Shown piece by piece: positions 23,995 through 38,900 of a DNA stretch of 64,000 nucleotides (within the stretch, counting starts at the first letter, position 1; the number at the start of each line of letters is the position of its first letter). The DNA is from Ophthalmolycus amberensis (lineage: Eukaryota; Chordata; Actinopteri; Perciformes; Zoarcidae): assembly GCA_024529925.1 (NCBI GenBank), contig JAFEUB010001038.1, positions 1,613,001-1,677,000 of the forward strand, in the 5' to 3' direction. The notes beneath the pieces were generated by a model. The model was given only the letters and a program-made list of their open reading frames with translations. It made no database searches and was not told the DNA's origin. A program made the position numbers and the translations under genes.

Positions 23995-26900
23995 TTATGA
24001 GAAGCACACAGGGCCGATGTCCAGGCCGAACTCCTGATCAGGTTTTCCAATGTCCATGGGGGCCACGTCCACGACAGGCAGCCTGGCAGAGGTTTGAGTC
24101 CTATACTCAAGCACCGTCTTGCCCCACTCTCCGTTTGATTTCTGAGGGACAAGAAAGCCAGATAATTCAGTAAAAGCATTTTCCAATAACTCTTTTATGA
24201 AATTGAGAGTCCTGTAATGACTCACCGTGCAGCCGTCCTCGAGGACGGTGTACCGGAGGCGCATGTTTCCTTGCGCTCTCAGCTCCTGGCCGTTGGAACC
24301 TCTGAGGAGCAGTGCTTTCTTCAGGTTGGTGCTCCTCTCGTCTTTATACGCCACGCTGTTCCTGCAGTGGTAGGTGATGTTCTGGTGTGACTCTTTGGAC
24401 AAAAGCTGCAACAGCTTCATCTGAACCGCCACCGCGTTCGGCTGCTCCTCAGTATTTCCATAGCGGAACTGAAATTGGATGACAGTTTGACATGATTACA
24501 CCCAAGGCAGGTCTGGATTCAAAGATTTCCAGGCTTCTACTAAACACTTCAGATTTGGAATTAAAGATTTTGAAGCCAGGAAATGCATATTTTTGGATTT
24601 CATACTTTAGTTCCACCGTTCATGTCTGCTTCAAACCAGACGGGTTTGTTGGCGCTGGGACTGGATTTCGTCCACCAGGCTTTGTGGGGAATGTTGGCCG
24701 GGTTGGCGGAGATGCAGGTTTCACCATTTTCCATATTACAGTAGACCTTGATGGCATCTCTTGTGCTTCCCTGATTTGGATCAATCCAGTACTCACCTGT
24801 ATCAAATGTGCGCTACATTAATACATTTGTGGTACTGGTCGAAACAGACCTGAAAATAATTTGTTAATGCAGAAAACAGGAGCCTCACCGCTCTTTTTCT
24901 GAGGGTAGCACTGTTTGATGTCCTGGCAGGTTTTCGCTGGGTTCACCTTGCTACCATCAGGACTGCGGAGGTTTTGCAGATGTCCGCTGAGGGTCTTCAG
25001 CGTGGCGTGGACTCCGGTGTCTGCACGCAGGATGGCCGACTTCTTATTGGGAAGGGCTTCATCTCTATTGATCTCTGGAAGAGGAGGAGGATCGGCAGCC
25101 ACATCGTCCTCGACGAACTCCATGGCTTCTGGCACGTGGCCGTTCCCGTCGTAATCGTAAAGGGCAGCAAAGAGGTCATCCAGAGCCGCGGTGGGAGGTC
25201 CAGGGGGGCCTGGTGGGCCGGACAGACCCGCATTACCAGGTGGACCCTGACAAGGAAAATGATGAAGATGAAGTATGTTTTCAACTTCATTTTTGCCGTT
25301 CTAACGGTGAGAAATAACACTTTATGATATCTCAACAATGAAACTTGAAATTGAAACTTATGATCCCGAGAGGTTGATTCCTAATTATAACAAATTATTG
25401 CAGCCACTGAACTTGTCTCATAAGTTGATTGTTTGTAATATAAAAAAAGTGAACGTAATCTTGTGTCACCTGTGCCCCGATGTCCCCACTGGAACCTCTG
25501 CTTCCAGGAGCGCCCATTGGTCCGGGCTGACCGATGTTTCCTTCCTTTCCTGGAGGACCCGCCACTCCTGGAGGACCCTGTACAATAAAAGAGTGAGTCA
25601 TTTACACTGTTTAACAAGACAGAGCTTCAAATGTGACTGCATGGTGCTGTTATACACTCACCCTCGGCCCAGCTGGTCCAAGAATACCTGTCGCTCCTTC
25701 ATCCCCTGTGGCGCCCTGAAATAAAGAAGAATGACATTTCATTGTCTGAAACATTCAGTGTTATTAATGTATCAATGTTTATCTGAACTAACTACTAACT
25801 ACACTAGTATGTGAACTATCTAAAGGACTAGAAGTATTTTAAACATATTGCTTACAGTTGTTCCTGGCAAACCGTGGAGCCCGGTGAAACCTCTGTGTCC
25901 TTTCTGACCCCTCTCTCCTTGTTCTCCAGCAGCTCCTTTCTCTCCCTGTGGTCCTTGAGGGCCCTAAAGTTAGACACAGCATTAAAAACAATGTTTTACA
26001 CTTAAAGTTTAAAGTTGATGTTTTTAGGTATCAATTATGTCAAACATTTTCATGTCATGCTTACCCCTTTCCCCCGTACTCCAGCTGCTCCTTGAGGTCC
26101 AGGGGAGCCTATGGCACCCTAAACTCAAAACAAACAAAGAGCGCTGACAGAGCCGACTTTGCAATTGTGTTAGAGCACAACAGAGCTATTGATATGATAT
26201 GGAGCATATTATTATTTGTGAAACTCACATTCTCGCCTCTTTGTCCTGGACCGCCTGTCATTCCCACAGGACCTTCAGTTCCTGGAGACCCTGGAGTACC
26301 AGCCAGACCCTCTGAGCCAGCATTACCCCTGTTTCCCTGGAAAGACACACACATGCCAGCGGTTGGTACACACAGCTGTATGCATGGTAGCACATCCTGT
26401 CCACTAAAGGTCTTACCCTGTCCCCTACGAGACCGTCCTTCCCAGGAGGCCCCTCTGCTCCAGCGATACCCTGAAAAAACACAGATAATGACTTGATAAA
26501 GTACAGAAGAGTGACTTAAAAGCTGAGTTGTCAGCAAAGAAACTACTATATTATCAAACCTGTCAAGATATTTTTAACTGTCATACAGTGGTTCATGTTT
26601 CCAAGAAATAAGCAGCATGACTGTGAGGGACTCCATATAAAAACATCAGCTAAACACTTAGGAATAAAAGCTGTGTAATGACTGAGATGGACTCGACTAA
26701 CCTCAGGGCCGGCATCTCCTCTTGGCCCGGTGGCTCCTGGTAAACCGACTCCACCAGCAGGCCCGGTGCCGCCCTGAACTCCGGTAGCTCCGGGTTTTCC
26801 GGATGGACCCTGAGGAATAAAGAATAAAGTTTTCATCACTAAAATCTCAACGCAAGACGTAGTGCAGCTAAAACAAAGAACAGCAAACACTGTCAGAAGG

Positions 26901-29900
26901 AATACATACAGCAGGACCTGGCAGTCCCAGCATGCCCGCCTCTCCTCTCAGTCCAGGCTGACCCACGATCCCTCGCTGTCCTGCGGCACCATTAGGTCCT
27001 GGAGGCCCATCAGGACCCTGGCAGAGAAACACAAGAGCAGACAAGCAATTGAAACATCTCAGCATTTATTTGTGTATAGCCGCTGGAAGATCAGCACAGC
27101 CTGAACATAAAGATGATCATCTCACCCCAGGGCCGTCCTCTCCAGAGTCTGCCTTCTCTCCCGGGCTGCCCGGTGCACCTGAAGCTCCCCTCTCTCCTTG
27201 ACGTCCTTGAGCTCCGTTCTCCCCAATAATCCCAGCAGCTCCAGATTTTCCTGGAGCTCCAATAGGCCCGTCTGCTCCAACAGCACCCTAAAACACACAC
27301 ACATGATCTGCCCTCAATCCAGAGTTACGAAATCCACTGCAGGTATGAGATTGAAACATATTTTATAACCAATTAACTCACATGAGAACCAGCTTGGTCC
27401 AACTCCTCCTGGCAGCCCAGGAAAACCAGAAGAGCCCTGTGGGAAGAACACACTCCCAATAAGATACACTTTGATAATAACATAAGACAGTTGATACACC
27501 AAACTACAGTTATAAATAAAGATGTTAAATATAGAGCCGAACTCACCGTTGCCCCCTGTGTTCCTCTGCCTCCTTTCAGTCCAGTCACACCAACAGGCCC
27601 CTAGAAACACATACGAGTAGCATGTAGACAAGTTGTTTGACCATTTCTTTACGTTTTTTTTGGTCAATGTGTTTACCTGTCCTCCTGATATCCCAGCCAT
27701 TCCTTGTGGTCCAGGTGATCCTCCCTCTCCCTTCAGACCTGCCTCACCTGTGTCACCTTTGACCCCAGGTTGACCATCAGGACCCTGCGACAGAAACAGG
27801 AAATTAATCAAGCCTTTATTGGTTTATTCAGCTGTATATTTCGGACATGACTGCCTTGCTTTAGCGGGCCACTTACAGCAGGTCCAGGGAAGCCAACGGC
27901 ACCAGTAGGACCAGTGTCACCAGTAGAACCCTGTTAATACCATCACACAAATGCACACTTTATCAAAAAGAAATGGAAAAACAGTCAAAGAAAAAACATT
28001 TCTCTTCAATTTAATGTCAGTTGTAAAATAATAACTTGTACTGACAGCGATTCCTCTTGTGCCTCGGCGTCCTGCAGGTCCTGGTGGGCCGGTTTCACCC
28101 TGAAACAAAGGAACAAGTTAAGTCAGGATCATAGTACACGTGCGTTTCATTTCAAACTGGAACCATAAGTAATTTGACTGATTTAAGTTTTTAAATAGAT
28201 GCTTAAATAGATACATGTGTGCTTCTGAGCCCACCTTCTCTCCATTGGGTCCACCAGAACCAGCAGGTCCAACAGAACCAGGAAGCCCCTTTAAATATAA
28301 TGATAGCATATATTAGAATATCACATTACACATGAGAAAACTCAATAGTAAGATCGTCAGCCGGTGACCGTCTAACGGTGAGTATTTTGTCAGCCATGAG
28401 AAAAACTGTTTTGCCACAAACGTTGGGCTTGTTCTGCTGAGAGATGTGCGGTGTAGTTTGAGTCCTGACATCATGTTGAGACGACTCACCCGTGCTCCGT
28501 CAGCTCCGGCTTTCCCCTCCACTCCGCCCTCTCCAGCAGAACCCTGTTAGAAGAAATCAACCTTATCAGTGCCTCAGGTTCATCTTCCTCTGCTGCGGGT
28601 CATGTTAGTGGAGAAAATGGTATCTCTAATATTTGACTTACTGCATCTCCCTTCGGGCCTGAAGGTCCGGATGTGCCTCTCTCTCCTGGCATCCCCTGAA
28701 GTCCTGGACCTCCCGCCTCTCCAACACCACCCTTTGGACCAATGCTACCCTAGAATGTGCGAAACATATCTCAGGTAGAGTTTATTGCAAACAAGATTTA
28801 CAGCAAGTAAAAACGACAAGTTCTGCATGTGTCAGTGTCTTTAAGGTTACAATACCTTTGGCCCATCTAGTCCTGGTCCACCTGGACTACCTTTGGTTCC
28901 CTGCAGCCCATTGGTCCCGATTTCCCCTCTCTCTCCTGGAGGGCCTCTTTCTCCCTGCGAGAACAACCAGGGGATACAGTCATGCAACAATTCCTCCTTG
29001 CACTAAATGACTTAAGTGACAGATTTAAACGCTGTGAGTGATTGAAGACATTTGATTGTGGAAACTGAATGAGAGCTACACCTTTAAATCAGGTGAGAGA
29101 ACAGTAATGGACTCACCCTTGGACCTGTACCTCCACCAGCACCAGCTTCTCCAGCGAGACCCTGGGGATAAAAATGCATTATGTTTAATGCAATATGATA
29201 GGAAGAGCTTCTCAATCAAAATGTATTTCACTATAATCTCTGAAAAAACGCTTACCTCAACACCTGGTTTTCCTGACTCTCCAGGTGGTCCTGGCAGTCC
29301 TGGCAAACCCTAAAAAAACACCAAACATGTTTTGCTTTAATGCTAATAACAATATGTGAAAAAGAATTGCATACTCAATATGCTGAATATAAATTCATAT
29401 TTTTTAAATGTTTTTAGGATGCAGTGTACCTGGAAACCATGCAGTCCCTGTGGTCCCTGCTCTCCCCTCTTTCCTGTAAGACCCTGAAGAAAAGCAAAAA
29501 GAATATAAATCATCTAAACATCATGTTATCAAATCATTGATGATAAACAGTTGGATGCTTACAGCTGGACCAGCTGGACCAGCAGCGCCTTCCTCTCCGT
29601 CTTTTCCATTCACCCCCTAGAAGACACACAGTATCTATCAGAATATTACTGATGTATTTATGATTTAGTATGGAGTATAAATACACTATAGTATATGAAT
29701 AGTGAAAGTAACTTGCCCTTTGACCTGGAGACCCGGAGCTGCCGGCCTCTCCAATCTTCCCAGCATCACCCTGAAAGTCAGGAGCCACAGAAGTCATCAT
29801 CTGTTGCTGCACAAAATATCTGATTACTTGTGTTAAATATACAACATGTACTGACAGCGAAGCCTTTCGGTCCCAGCAGGCCCATCGGTCCAGATGACCC

Positions 29901-32900
29901 TCGGTTCCCCATAGAACCAGCTGGGCCTTGTTTACCATCGTCTCCTGCTGAGCCCTGGATAAACCGAACAAAGCGTTAAAACACGCCGTCTTCCATTCAC
30001 ACTTTGGTGAGTGGTGAAAATGAAAGGTTTGGCGCACCATTGGTCCTTGCTTTCCCTCTGATCCCTGGGCGCCAAGAAGTCCTGACAGACCCTGTGAAAT
30101 CAGACACACAGTTACAGACCAACCTTAGACACATGTCTCATTCTCTAAAGCTATTATTCTATACATATTGTACAGTAGTCTAGACAGAGAACAATACTCC
30201 TGATATTTTCTATTTCTTTTTACATAGATTGAATGCTTTCATTCATGTTTTCAACTGTTGAGTGTGTTGACAGACACATTTAAAGAGTCATTTAAAAGCA
30301 GGCTGGAAGTTTGTTGCATCTGTAACCACGCCAGTGATGTCACGGTGTACTGACACACCCAGGAGTACATTTCTCCATCACTGCAGCAAGGTCAAAGGTG
30401 AAACCATTCGAGGTCAGCAAATACAAGATTTTCTTCAGATGTGGAGTTGCTTTAACTGCCTGTCTAGACGCAGGAAGTTTATTGTACAAAAACACAGCAA
30501 ATATTGGCAATAAATGATATGTCTGCTGTACCCGAGCTCCTGTTAGACCTGGCTCTCCATTACGTCCTGGATCTCCAGATAAACCATTGGCGCCGGTCGA
30601 CCCTGACGGTCCTCTCTCACCCTGAGCTCCCTGTTTGTTTCAAAAGCACGGAAACACACGTCATGGTCTAGAATAATCATAACTAACAAGTGATTGAATG
30701 CTGCCAGTGCATTTTAATTAAGTCCACTCACCTTATGTCCTGGTAAACCATCTCCACCTGGGAAACCTCTATTTCCTGGAGCTCCCTAGAAAAAAAAATG
30801 AACAATTGTTTCCAGATTGGGAGTTTGCGACATTTCAGGCCCTGATATCGTGAAATTTCCTCTGCTTAAAGGATTTTAAATGCAGTTTTCTCAAACATAA
30901 AGTGAAAGTTGACTAACTGGCTCTCCTTGAGCTCCTAGAGGCCCGATGGATCCAGCATCACCTCGATGTCCACGCTTCCCATCCTCTCCCAACGGGCCCA
31001 AAGCACCTGGAACACCATGGTTGCCCTAACCCAGCAATCAATAATCAGCCAATCAATTATCAGACTCAGTCAGCCAAAATAACATTAAAAATGAACTTTT
31101 CTCAGCTTACTCTTTCTCCCTTGAAACCAGCTTCTCCTTTGAATCCAAGCAGTCCAGCTTCGCCCTGTAGAAGAGGATCAGATAACCTGGAGGTCAACAC
31201 ATTAAAGCTCCTGGTGCATTCTGTTATGTGAGCCACAAAGTTACAAACAGAGACGGAAATGGAGAAGGAGGCAGACTTCAGGGATTCATCAAATACAGTT
31301 AGATGCAATAGGAGCTTGTACCAGTTGGCCTTTTGGTCCTTGTGTTCCTGTAGTTCCCTGGGGGCCGGGGGGGCCGGGTTGCCCCAACAGCCCTGCTGGA
31401 CCCTGAACACCTGCTAGACCCTGAAGAGGAGAAGGAGCAGAGACAGATTTGAGTTAAAAACAGATTTACAGACAAAGATGTGCTCCATAACTTATGGTGT
31501 TATACTTACTGAAGAGCCGCGGCTACCTGAAGATCCATCAGGTCCCAAGGTACCCTATTAAAAACAAAATATGAACTCATAATTATTCACCTAAAGCCAA
31601 ATATAGTCCAAACATATGTGCTCACTTTCACAGTTTGAAAATGAAATCCCAACAAAAGAGAGAATGATGAAATTAGAACAGACCTGCTGTCCTTGTGGCC
31701 CAGCTGGTCCCACGTGACCTGCATCCCCTCTGGGACCCTGCTGTCCTGGACTTCCTCTGACCCCTGTTGGTCCTGCTTCTCCCTGCACCCCGGGACCGAT
31801 TCAGGTCACATTCAAGAAGCTTGTTATTGAAATTTAAGAGCTCATATTTTCACAAACTAAGACCTCATTTTCTACAAATGAGTAAGCTAAATAACATACA
31901 GATAAAAATGGATTCATGTTATAGAACATTTTTACAAAAACGTTCTGCCAGTAGAGCATCTCACCTTCATTCCTGCGTTACCAGGAAATCCTGAAACTCC
32001 AGGGATTCCTATTGAACCCTGTAGTGAAAGGAAATGTTTAAAACATTCTGACATAAGCATTTCAGTTTGTTTTGTACACAGTGTGTGTTATCTGGTGAAA
32101 TAATGTCCAAAAACAAGTCAAGCATAAAAGTAGAATTGTAAAGCAATAAATCATCGTGTGCATATTCATTTTCCTGCAGAGAGAGCGGCAATAACCTTAG
32201 TTCCGAAATGATCAAACTATTTCTTGAAAGTACATTAATGTTAGTAGATATAATTCCTCACCAGAGGACCGGGTTTGCCAACATGGCCGTTTTCGCCACG
32301 TTTTCCCTAAAAGAGAAAGAAAATGTTTCAACTCCATTTTACATTTTTGCATTTTTCCGAAACGAGTAAAGATGTTTTGTGTTTCTTACCAGAGGACCAG
32401 TTGGTCCGGCTCTGCCTCTTTCTCCCTGCATGCCCGCTGGTCCCTGAAACAAAACACTGGCTCAGCATCTGTGTGACTGACAGCTGTATGAGATGCTCTG
32501 CCATCTGTTCTCTGCATGTGTTCTATACCTGTTGGCCTGCAGCACCCATCGCACCCGTAGTACCAGATTTACCCTGCAAGACACAAAGACACAGACACAA
32601 TGCAGGATTGAAATGTGCACTTTTGTACAACAGCGGATAAAAGCTTTCATTGATATTAGGAGGTCCTAGGAGGGTAATGTATTTTAGAACGATTGATGTT
32701 ATATTGGTTGAAATTCTCTTTACATCCCAACAGCAATCAATATATCAAATGCTCTGACAGAGAAAAAGAAAAAAATCCGGTATCTATTGGACTGTAATAA
32801 CTCCGTCCAATAATTTAATTTGGCCCAAATGACTGGGTGCAATGCATCCTGGTACATGTAGGCAAATTCATACCTTAGTTCCAACCGCTCCATACTCTCC

Positions 32901-35900
32901 TTTCAGGCCCAGACAGACCGGCAATTCCCTGTTGCAGAGATTAAAATGAACAATCAGGTAATAAGTAAGCGATGTTTCTAGCATTAAAGCATGAAAAGTG
33001 AGGCTTGGTATAGGCTTTGATCAGGGAGCATGCATTGCTGGGTAACACTTATATTTTGTGTGTGACTACCTTGTGACCTTTCAATCCTGGATGACCCGGA
33101 AGTCCTGGGAATCCTCTTGCACCCTGCATTCAAACAAATGATCAAGACACTCTGGGCAAAGAAGCAAGTCTATGTCTATAGATCATAATCAGTGTTGATT
33201 GCTCTTTGGTTCGATTTTAATAGAGTGTTTTGTGTTGCTTGTTTATGATGAGGACTGGGAGACGGACTTACCACAGATCCTAGAAATCCTGGTTCTCCTG
33301 TAGCACCAGCAGCTCCAGCTTCTCCCTGAGCAGGAAAAGTAAAAAGTTATTAAAAAAGATCATTACTGATAAATAATTACTGATAACAGTATATTCTGCA
33401 TTCTCACGGGGACGCATGTATGTTCGACTCACATCACGTCCAGTTTTCCCAGGAGGCCCGTCTGGTCCTCGATGACCTGGCTCACCCTGTTCCACACAAG
33501 GAATCAGGAACACAGTTTTTCTTCAGCACAGTTAAATTTAGATCTAGTACTGCCGGTTTAGAGACACGTTTAGATTTGCTCCTCATAGATACTTGATGTG
33601 GAAATGAGCATCAAACATAAAATATAACATGAAGAGGCAGAAATGTTCCTACCATTGGTCCTGGGTCTCCAACCTCTCCTGGATATCCCTGTCCCCCTTG
33701 TGGACCCTAAACAAAGGGGATTAAGATAGTAATGTATGATACAAGAAAATATACAGTGTTCATAAATCAAGTTTTATGACAACAGGCAAAAATTAAGTAT
33801 TTTAATCTTTGCTTAGAGGAAGAAATGGCGTACTTCATGTCCAGGCGACCCTGGAGGTCCTCTTGGTCCTGCTTCACCCTGAAATAACCACATTGCATAC
33901 ACTGTGGGTTAAATTCAACAAACGTGTTTATGTAAAATATGTAGTTTGCTTTCCCACAGCTTTGCAGCACTCACCCTTGTTCCTGACACCATGCCAGCCA
34001 CACCAGACTTCTCCCCGAAACCTGCAGCCATCTGTGACACCAGGTTGCCCTTTTTGGGAAGAATATATTTTCAGAGAAATGTTTGTGCAAAGGAATGTTC
34101 AAACTTTTTTTCTATGAATTAAGAAGATTTCGAAATTGACTCTGAGACAAACTCACCCCAGGGTGGGTAGGATGGCCTGGGGGTCCCGGAACTCCCGGAT
34201 TTCCTGGCACACCGGGCTCTCCATCAAATCCTTGAGGCCCTACCAATCCCTGCAGGGTGAATAATGAAACATCATTAATTAGAGACAACATGTTCCCCTT
34301 CAAGAAGAAGTTTCCATAAACAGATTAGCTTCTAGATTACAGCGTTAAAAGTATTCATCCAGACTGACCCGTCTGCCTTTAAAGCCTCTTGGTCCAGTCT
34401 TTCCCTGAGTTCCTGGAGGACCCTGAACAAGAAACACAAGTGTAAGAGAACTTATTTTACACACAGAGATTTGCTGTCTGCAGACTGCTTTTAGAAATAT
34501 ATTTCATGATGAACTAATATCATTTAAAAAGAGGCCCATTCATCTTTACACGGATACAGGTTCATTTCTTTGGCTTTCCTAGAAAGCAGGTTGACAGATA
34601 TTACTGCAGTTATAATAATATCCTTCGCTTTTCTGCAGGGTGTTTCTAATCACCAGCACTATTATGACATGCTGGTGCCCTCTAGTGTCAAACTTAGTAT
34701 ATTATAAAGGAGATCGTTCAAACAATCCTTCTGTCATATATTCTTAATCATTTCTTCAACCTTATATCTTATATTATCAGTTAAAAACAAAAACAATAGA
34801 GAGAGTAAAAGCAGGAAAAACCCACCGAGGGTCCTGAAAGTCCAGGGAGCCCCACCACCTGAGAGTAAAAAGAAAACAGTGCTTGTAACAAAACACACTG
34901 CACATTTTAACTTTCATTTATTAGAAGCTGGAATATATTTATTTATTTTTACATATATATATATATAAATATATGTAAAAATAAATTGCATGTACACACA
35001 TGTGAGATTACTTACATATGGGATATCACCTGGTTCACCTTTCTGTCCCTATAAAAGAAACATATTTACAACTTGTTTAAATTTAAAGAACAACAGTAAA
35101 TTTGATATTTGTGCGAAATATTGATCGATGTCGGAATTAACCATGACTCACCTTGAAGCCCATAATTTCTTGGGAAAAACACATGAAAAAGAAAGTTACT
35201 TACATTTTTACTCATCAACTTTGTCTGAGAAGAGATACACTGTTCTTAACCTAAATTGAAAGTCAAATTCGTTACATGTGCAACGGCTGCTGATTCTGAT
35301 TGGTCTCACCTATTGCCCTGCTGGCGCTGGCGAAGCTGTCACACACGGGGCAGCACTCTCCCTCAGGTGTGGACACCTTCTCGCAGTTTGACAGCAGTTC
35401 ACAATGCACCTCGTCGCAGATGGCGACACCGTTGTCACAAACACACACACTACAAGGCTCTGGTTTCCAGATGTTGTTGTGCTGGTAGACCTCCCCATCG
35501 ACCGTGCAGCTTTCCCCTTTCTTCTCATCTACAGCTGGAACAGAGGACAGATGTGTTAAAAGAAGCACATACTAAACACCCAATAATATGACAGGATTAT
35601 AAATAACTTTACCTTTTGTGGGGTCTGAACTGGGAGCTGATGTTGGAGCTGCAGTCAAGCACACGGGGCAACACTCGCCCTCTGGGGTTACAGTTTTCTG
35701 ACAGTCGCCGAGGTCCTCGCAAATCACGTCTTCACACACGGCGGTCCCCATATCACACACACAGATCCGACACGGCTCTGGGTTCCACATGTCATTGTGG
35801 GCGTAGACTTTTCCATTTTCTGTGCAGGTGTCTTAATGAAACAGAAATCATAGAGGAATTCAATTTCTATCTGGAAGTGGTTTTGAATTTCACAGTGCAA

Positions 35901-38900
35901 GAAATGCATGGTGATCTTGTGACTTGAAATCCAACGGTCAAGTTCAACATTTTATGCTTTTTCGCTTTCTTGCCAAGAGTTACGAGAAGAGTGACACCAT
36001 GCTCATGTCTAGTTAGAGTGGTATTGATCTTCTCATCTAACTCTTGGCAATAAAAGCATGAAAACAAACGACAACATACTCAACATGCATGCTCAGATTG
36101 CAGGCACAAAAGTAGGTTGAGAAAAACCTGTTCCATTTGCAAACAGACAGTCAAAGGGAAACTCCGAACACAACATTTAAGAATTAAAAAGAAGTAGGCC
36201 GCTGTGCTGCAGCCAAGCACACGGGGCAGCACTCGCCCTGAGGGGTCTCACACACCAAGTCCTCACAAACCACCGTCCCCATATCACGAACAGACTCGAC
36301 ACGGCTCTGGGTTCCATATCTGATTGTTGGAGTAGACTTTGCCATCCTCTGTACAGGAATCTTTATGAAAAAGGACAGCAACGGACATCAGAACCCAAGG
36401 TCACTCTTTCTCAGCTCTCTCTCTCTGCAGCTAGATATCCGTATCGTGTGATTCCCTTTCAGTTGGCAGTGATGGTGAACATCATCACGGGGTTCTACAA
36501 CAAAATAAATGTGTGCAATTTTCCTTGACTATAGTGCACTAATTATTGCATCAAGCCTAGTCCATCAATTAAAACGTTTCACTCTAATTATTTTCAATAT
36601 TTGGGCAATCTCTGACACATGCATAGATCCACGTTTCTCACTAGAATCTATGGAATGCCTAGTTAAAATAATAGCTGGTCTATTTTAGCTCAGAAATGAT
36701 CCAAACTTCTGCTCCAGTGGAGGTAAACCAGACTCCTCCATTCATGACTCTTGTGGGACTGTTATTGCTTAAAAAACAACAACTTGTAAACACAATAAGG
36801 GGAAAGCTGGTTTCCTCAGCTCGACTTGTGGCGTCTGTGGTGAAGGCAAGCAGCAGAACTAACACTCCATAGAAGACCAGTGTCACATTGGTTTCAATGG
36901 ACCACATGCATGACAAAGGCCTACTAGTGTTTTGTTCATTATAACACCCACTGTTTCCATCTAGCCATGCTTCCTGTTTAAACTCATGAAGTACAACTTG
37001 TGCAGAGCTCTCTGAAAGCAGAACAGATATTTCTAACCTCAACAGACAAAGTTTATTATTTCTGATTATTTCCGCCACCAGAAGAACATTACTTCTCAGT
37101 AAAAACTCTACTTTGCGTCTAAATGTCTGTTAAAGGTCAACTATTGGATCACAGGTTGAACTGATATGTTGCACTCCAAAACCCCACCAGCAGTTGGGCT
37201 CAATTTGGCACACAAACATCCTCCGAACCAAAACAGACTAATAAGAAACAATATCACATGGCTTAACTTAGTACCAACACCTCAAAGTAAATTAAAGTTT
37301 ACCAGAGCCTCTCCTCTGAACCTGCTGCTGATTAAATGTTCCCACAACAGCCTGAACACTGACCAATCAGATCACTAGAAACAGTGAGTCATCACTCCTG
37401 CAGGAGCCTGACAGACACAAAAGAGTTTACAGTAAAATGACAAATAATAAAGAGCAATAAATAGCACTGCTCAAAGCTTTCAGTGCGTCCACTAAGTTTA
37501 TAACAAACCCGACTGACAGTTTACCCGACTAACAAGATGCACTGTTATTCCATCACTGCAGCTCAGTGGCAGCTTTGTGACGAAGACTGGACATAAAAAC
37601 ACCATACTTGTCTTTTACTGGAACAAGTAATTGTAAAAACAACTGTAAACACATTTGTTACACTAACTGATAGGAAACTAAGGAGTGTGGTAGCAGTACA
37701 ACCAACACGGCTAACACAACCTAAATATAATATTTTATGCTGTTGTTTTATTTAAAAACATACAGTTATACATACAAATCTTTAAGAACACACCTAAATA
37801 CTGTAACAAGCTATTTTACCTGTACTTCCCCCTCTGGCCAGTAGGCTGCACCCATTACTAAGGCAATGCAATAAAAGTCAGTTGCACGTATTGATTCATT
37901 CATTCATGTTGCAGGCAGAGAAAAACACATAAAGTTCACTGAAAGCTAATAAACTAACATGAAGCCTCATAATTATGACCCGCCAGTCATAAAGGGAAAT
38001 TCCACAGATTCTATGCATCCGAGTCAGTTTATAGTCACGAGGAGCTCCACTCAGCCTGTGAATATAACTGTTTCATAACGTCGTCTGTGGCTCTGGAGAC
38101 TGACGGACTATGAGGTCTGAAAGCTCTTGGAAGGTATAATGAAAGAACGTTACTGAGTTGCATGATGGGAAGTGTAGTATCCAGCAGTTTTTTGGAATTG
38201 CTGCATTCATTTGACCTTCTTATTTTTCATCTGTCTCTCACAAGTCACCAAACTTATATATATATAATGTTAATATCAAATATATAGCATGAACCAATGC
38301 CTCATATATTCCACAGTATTTATAGCCAAAGCTATCTGGCATGCTCGCCTCACAAACAACAATATTACCACAAAGATTAATAAAAAGCAACAGATAATTC
38401 ATGACTGATCCCTCCACTATATCGTTGGAGTTTCCCTTTATGCTCCAGTTTTTCACTTGCATAACGTTTCAGTAATGCACATCAGTCTGAAAACCAACAA
38501 TGTAGTTCCAAACTATGTATTCATGTAAGAATTCAATGACAGACACTTTCAGGCAAATTGCCACTCAGCTGCACTTGAGCAAGGCATTCATAAGAAGTGA
38601 GTGACTAGACTGTGGTTGGACTTGACAGCTCCGGGCTGTAAATGTGTCTAGAAATGTGTCTGTATGCAATTATGTAATCATCTTTGAACCAGCAAATGTC
38701 TCTAACTGTGAATATGAAACAAGATGAAACCTATAGTCTTCATGGTTGCACATTATGGTTCATAAAATCTATCTACATGTCATCATCACAAGGTAAAGAA
38801 GTCAAATGTGTCTCAGGAGTCCTGTGATGTAAAAAAAGAAATATATTCTCTCTGTTTTTCTCAACTTGTTTAAATCTACTGACACTTTATCAACATAATG

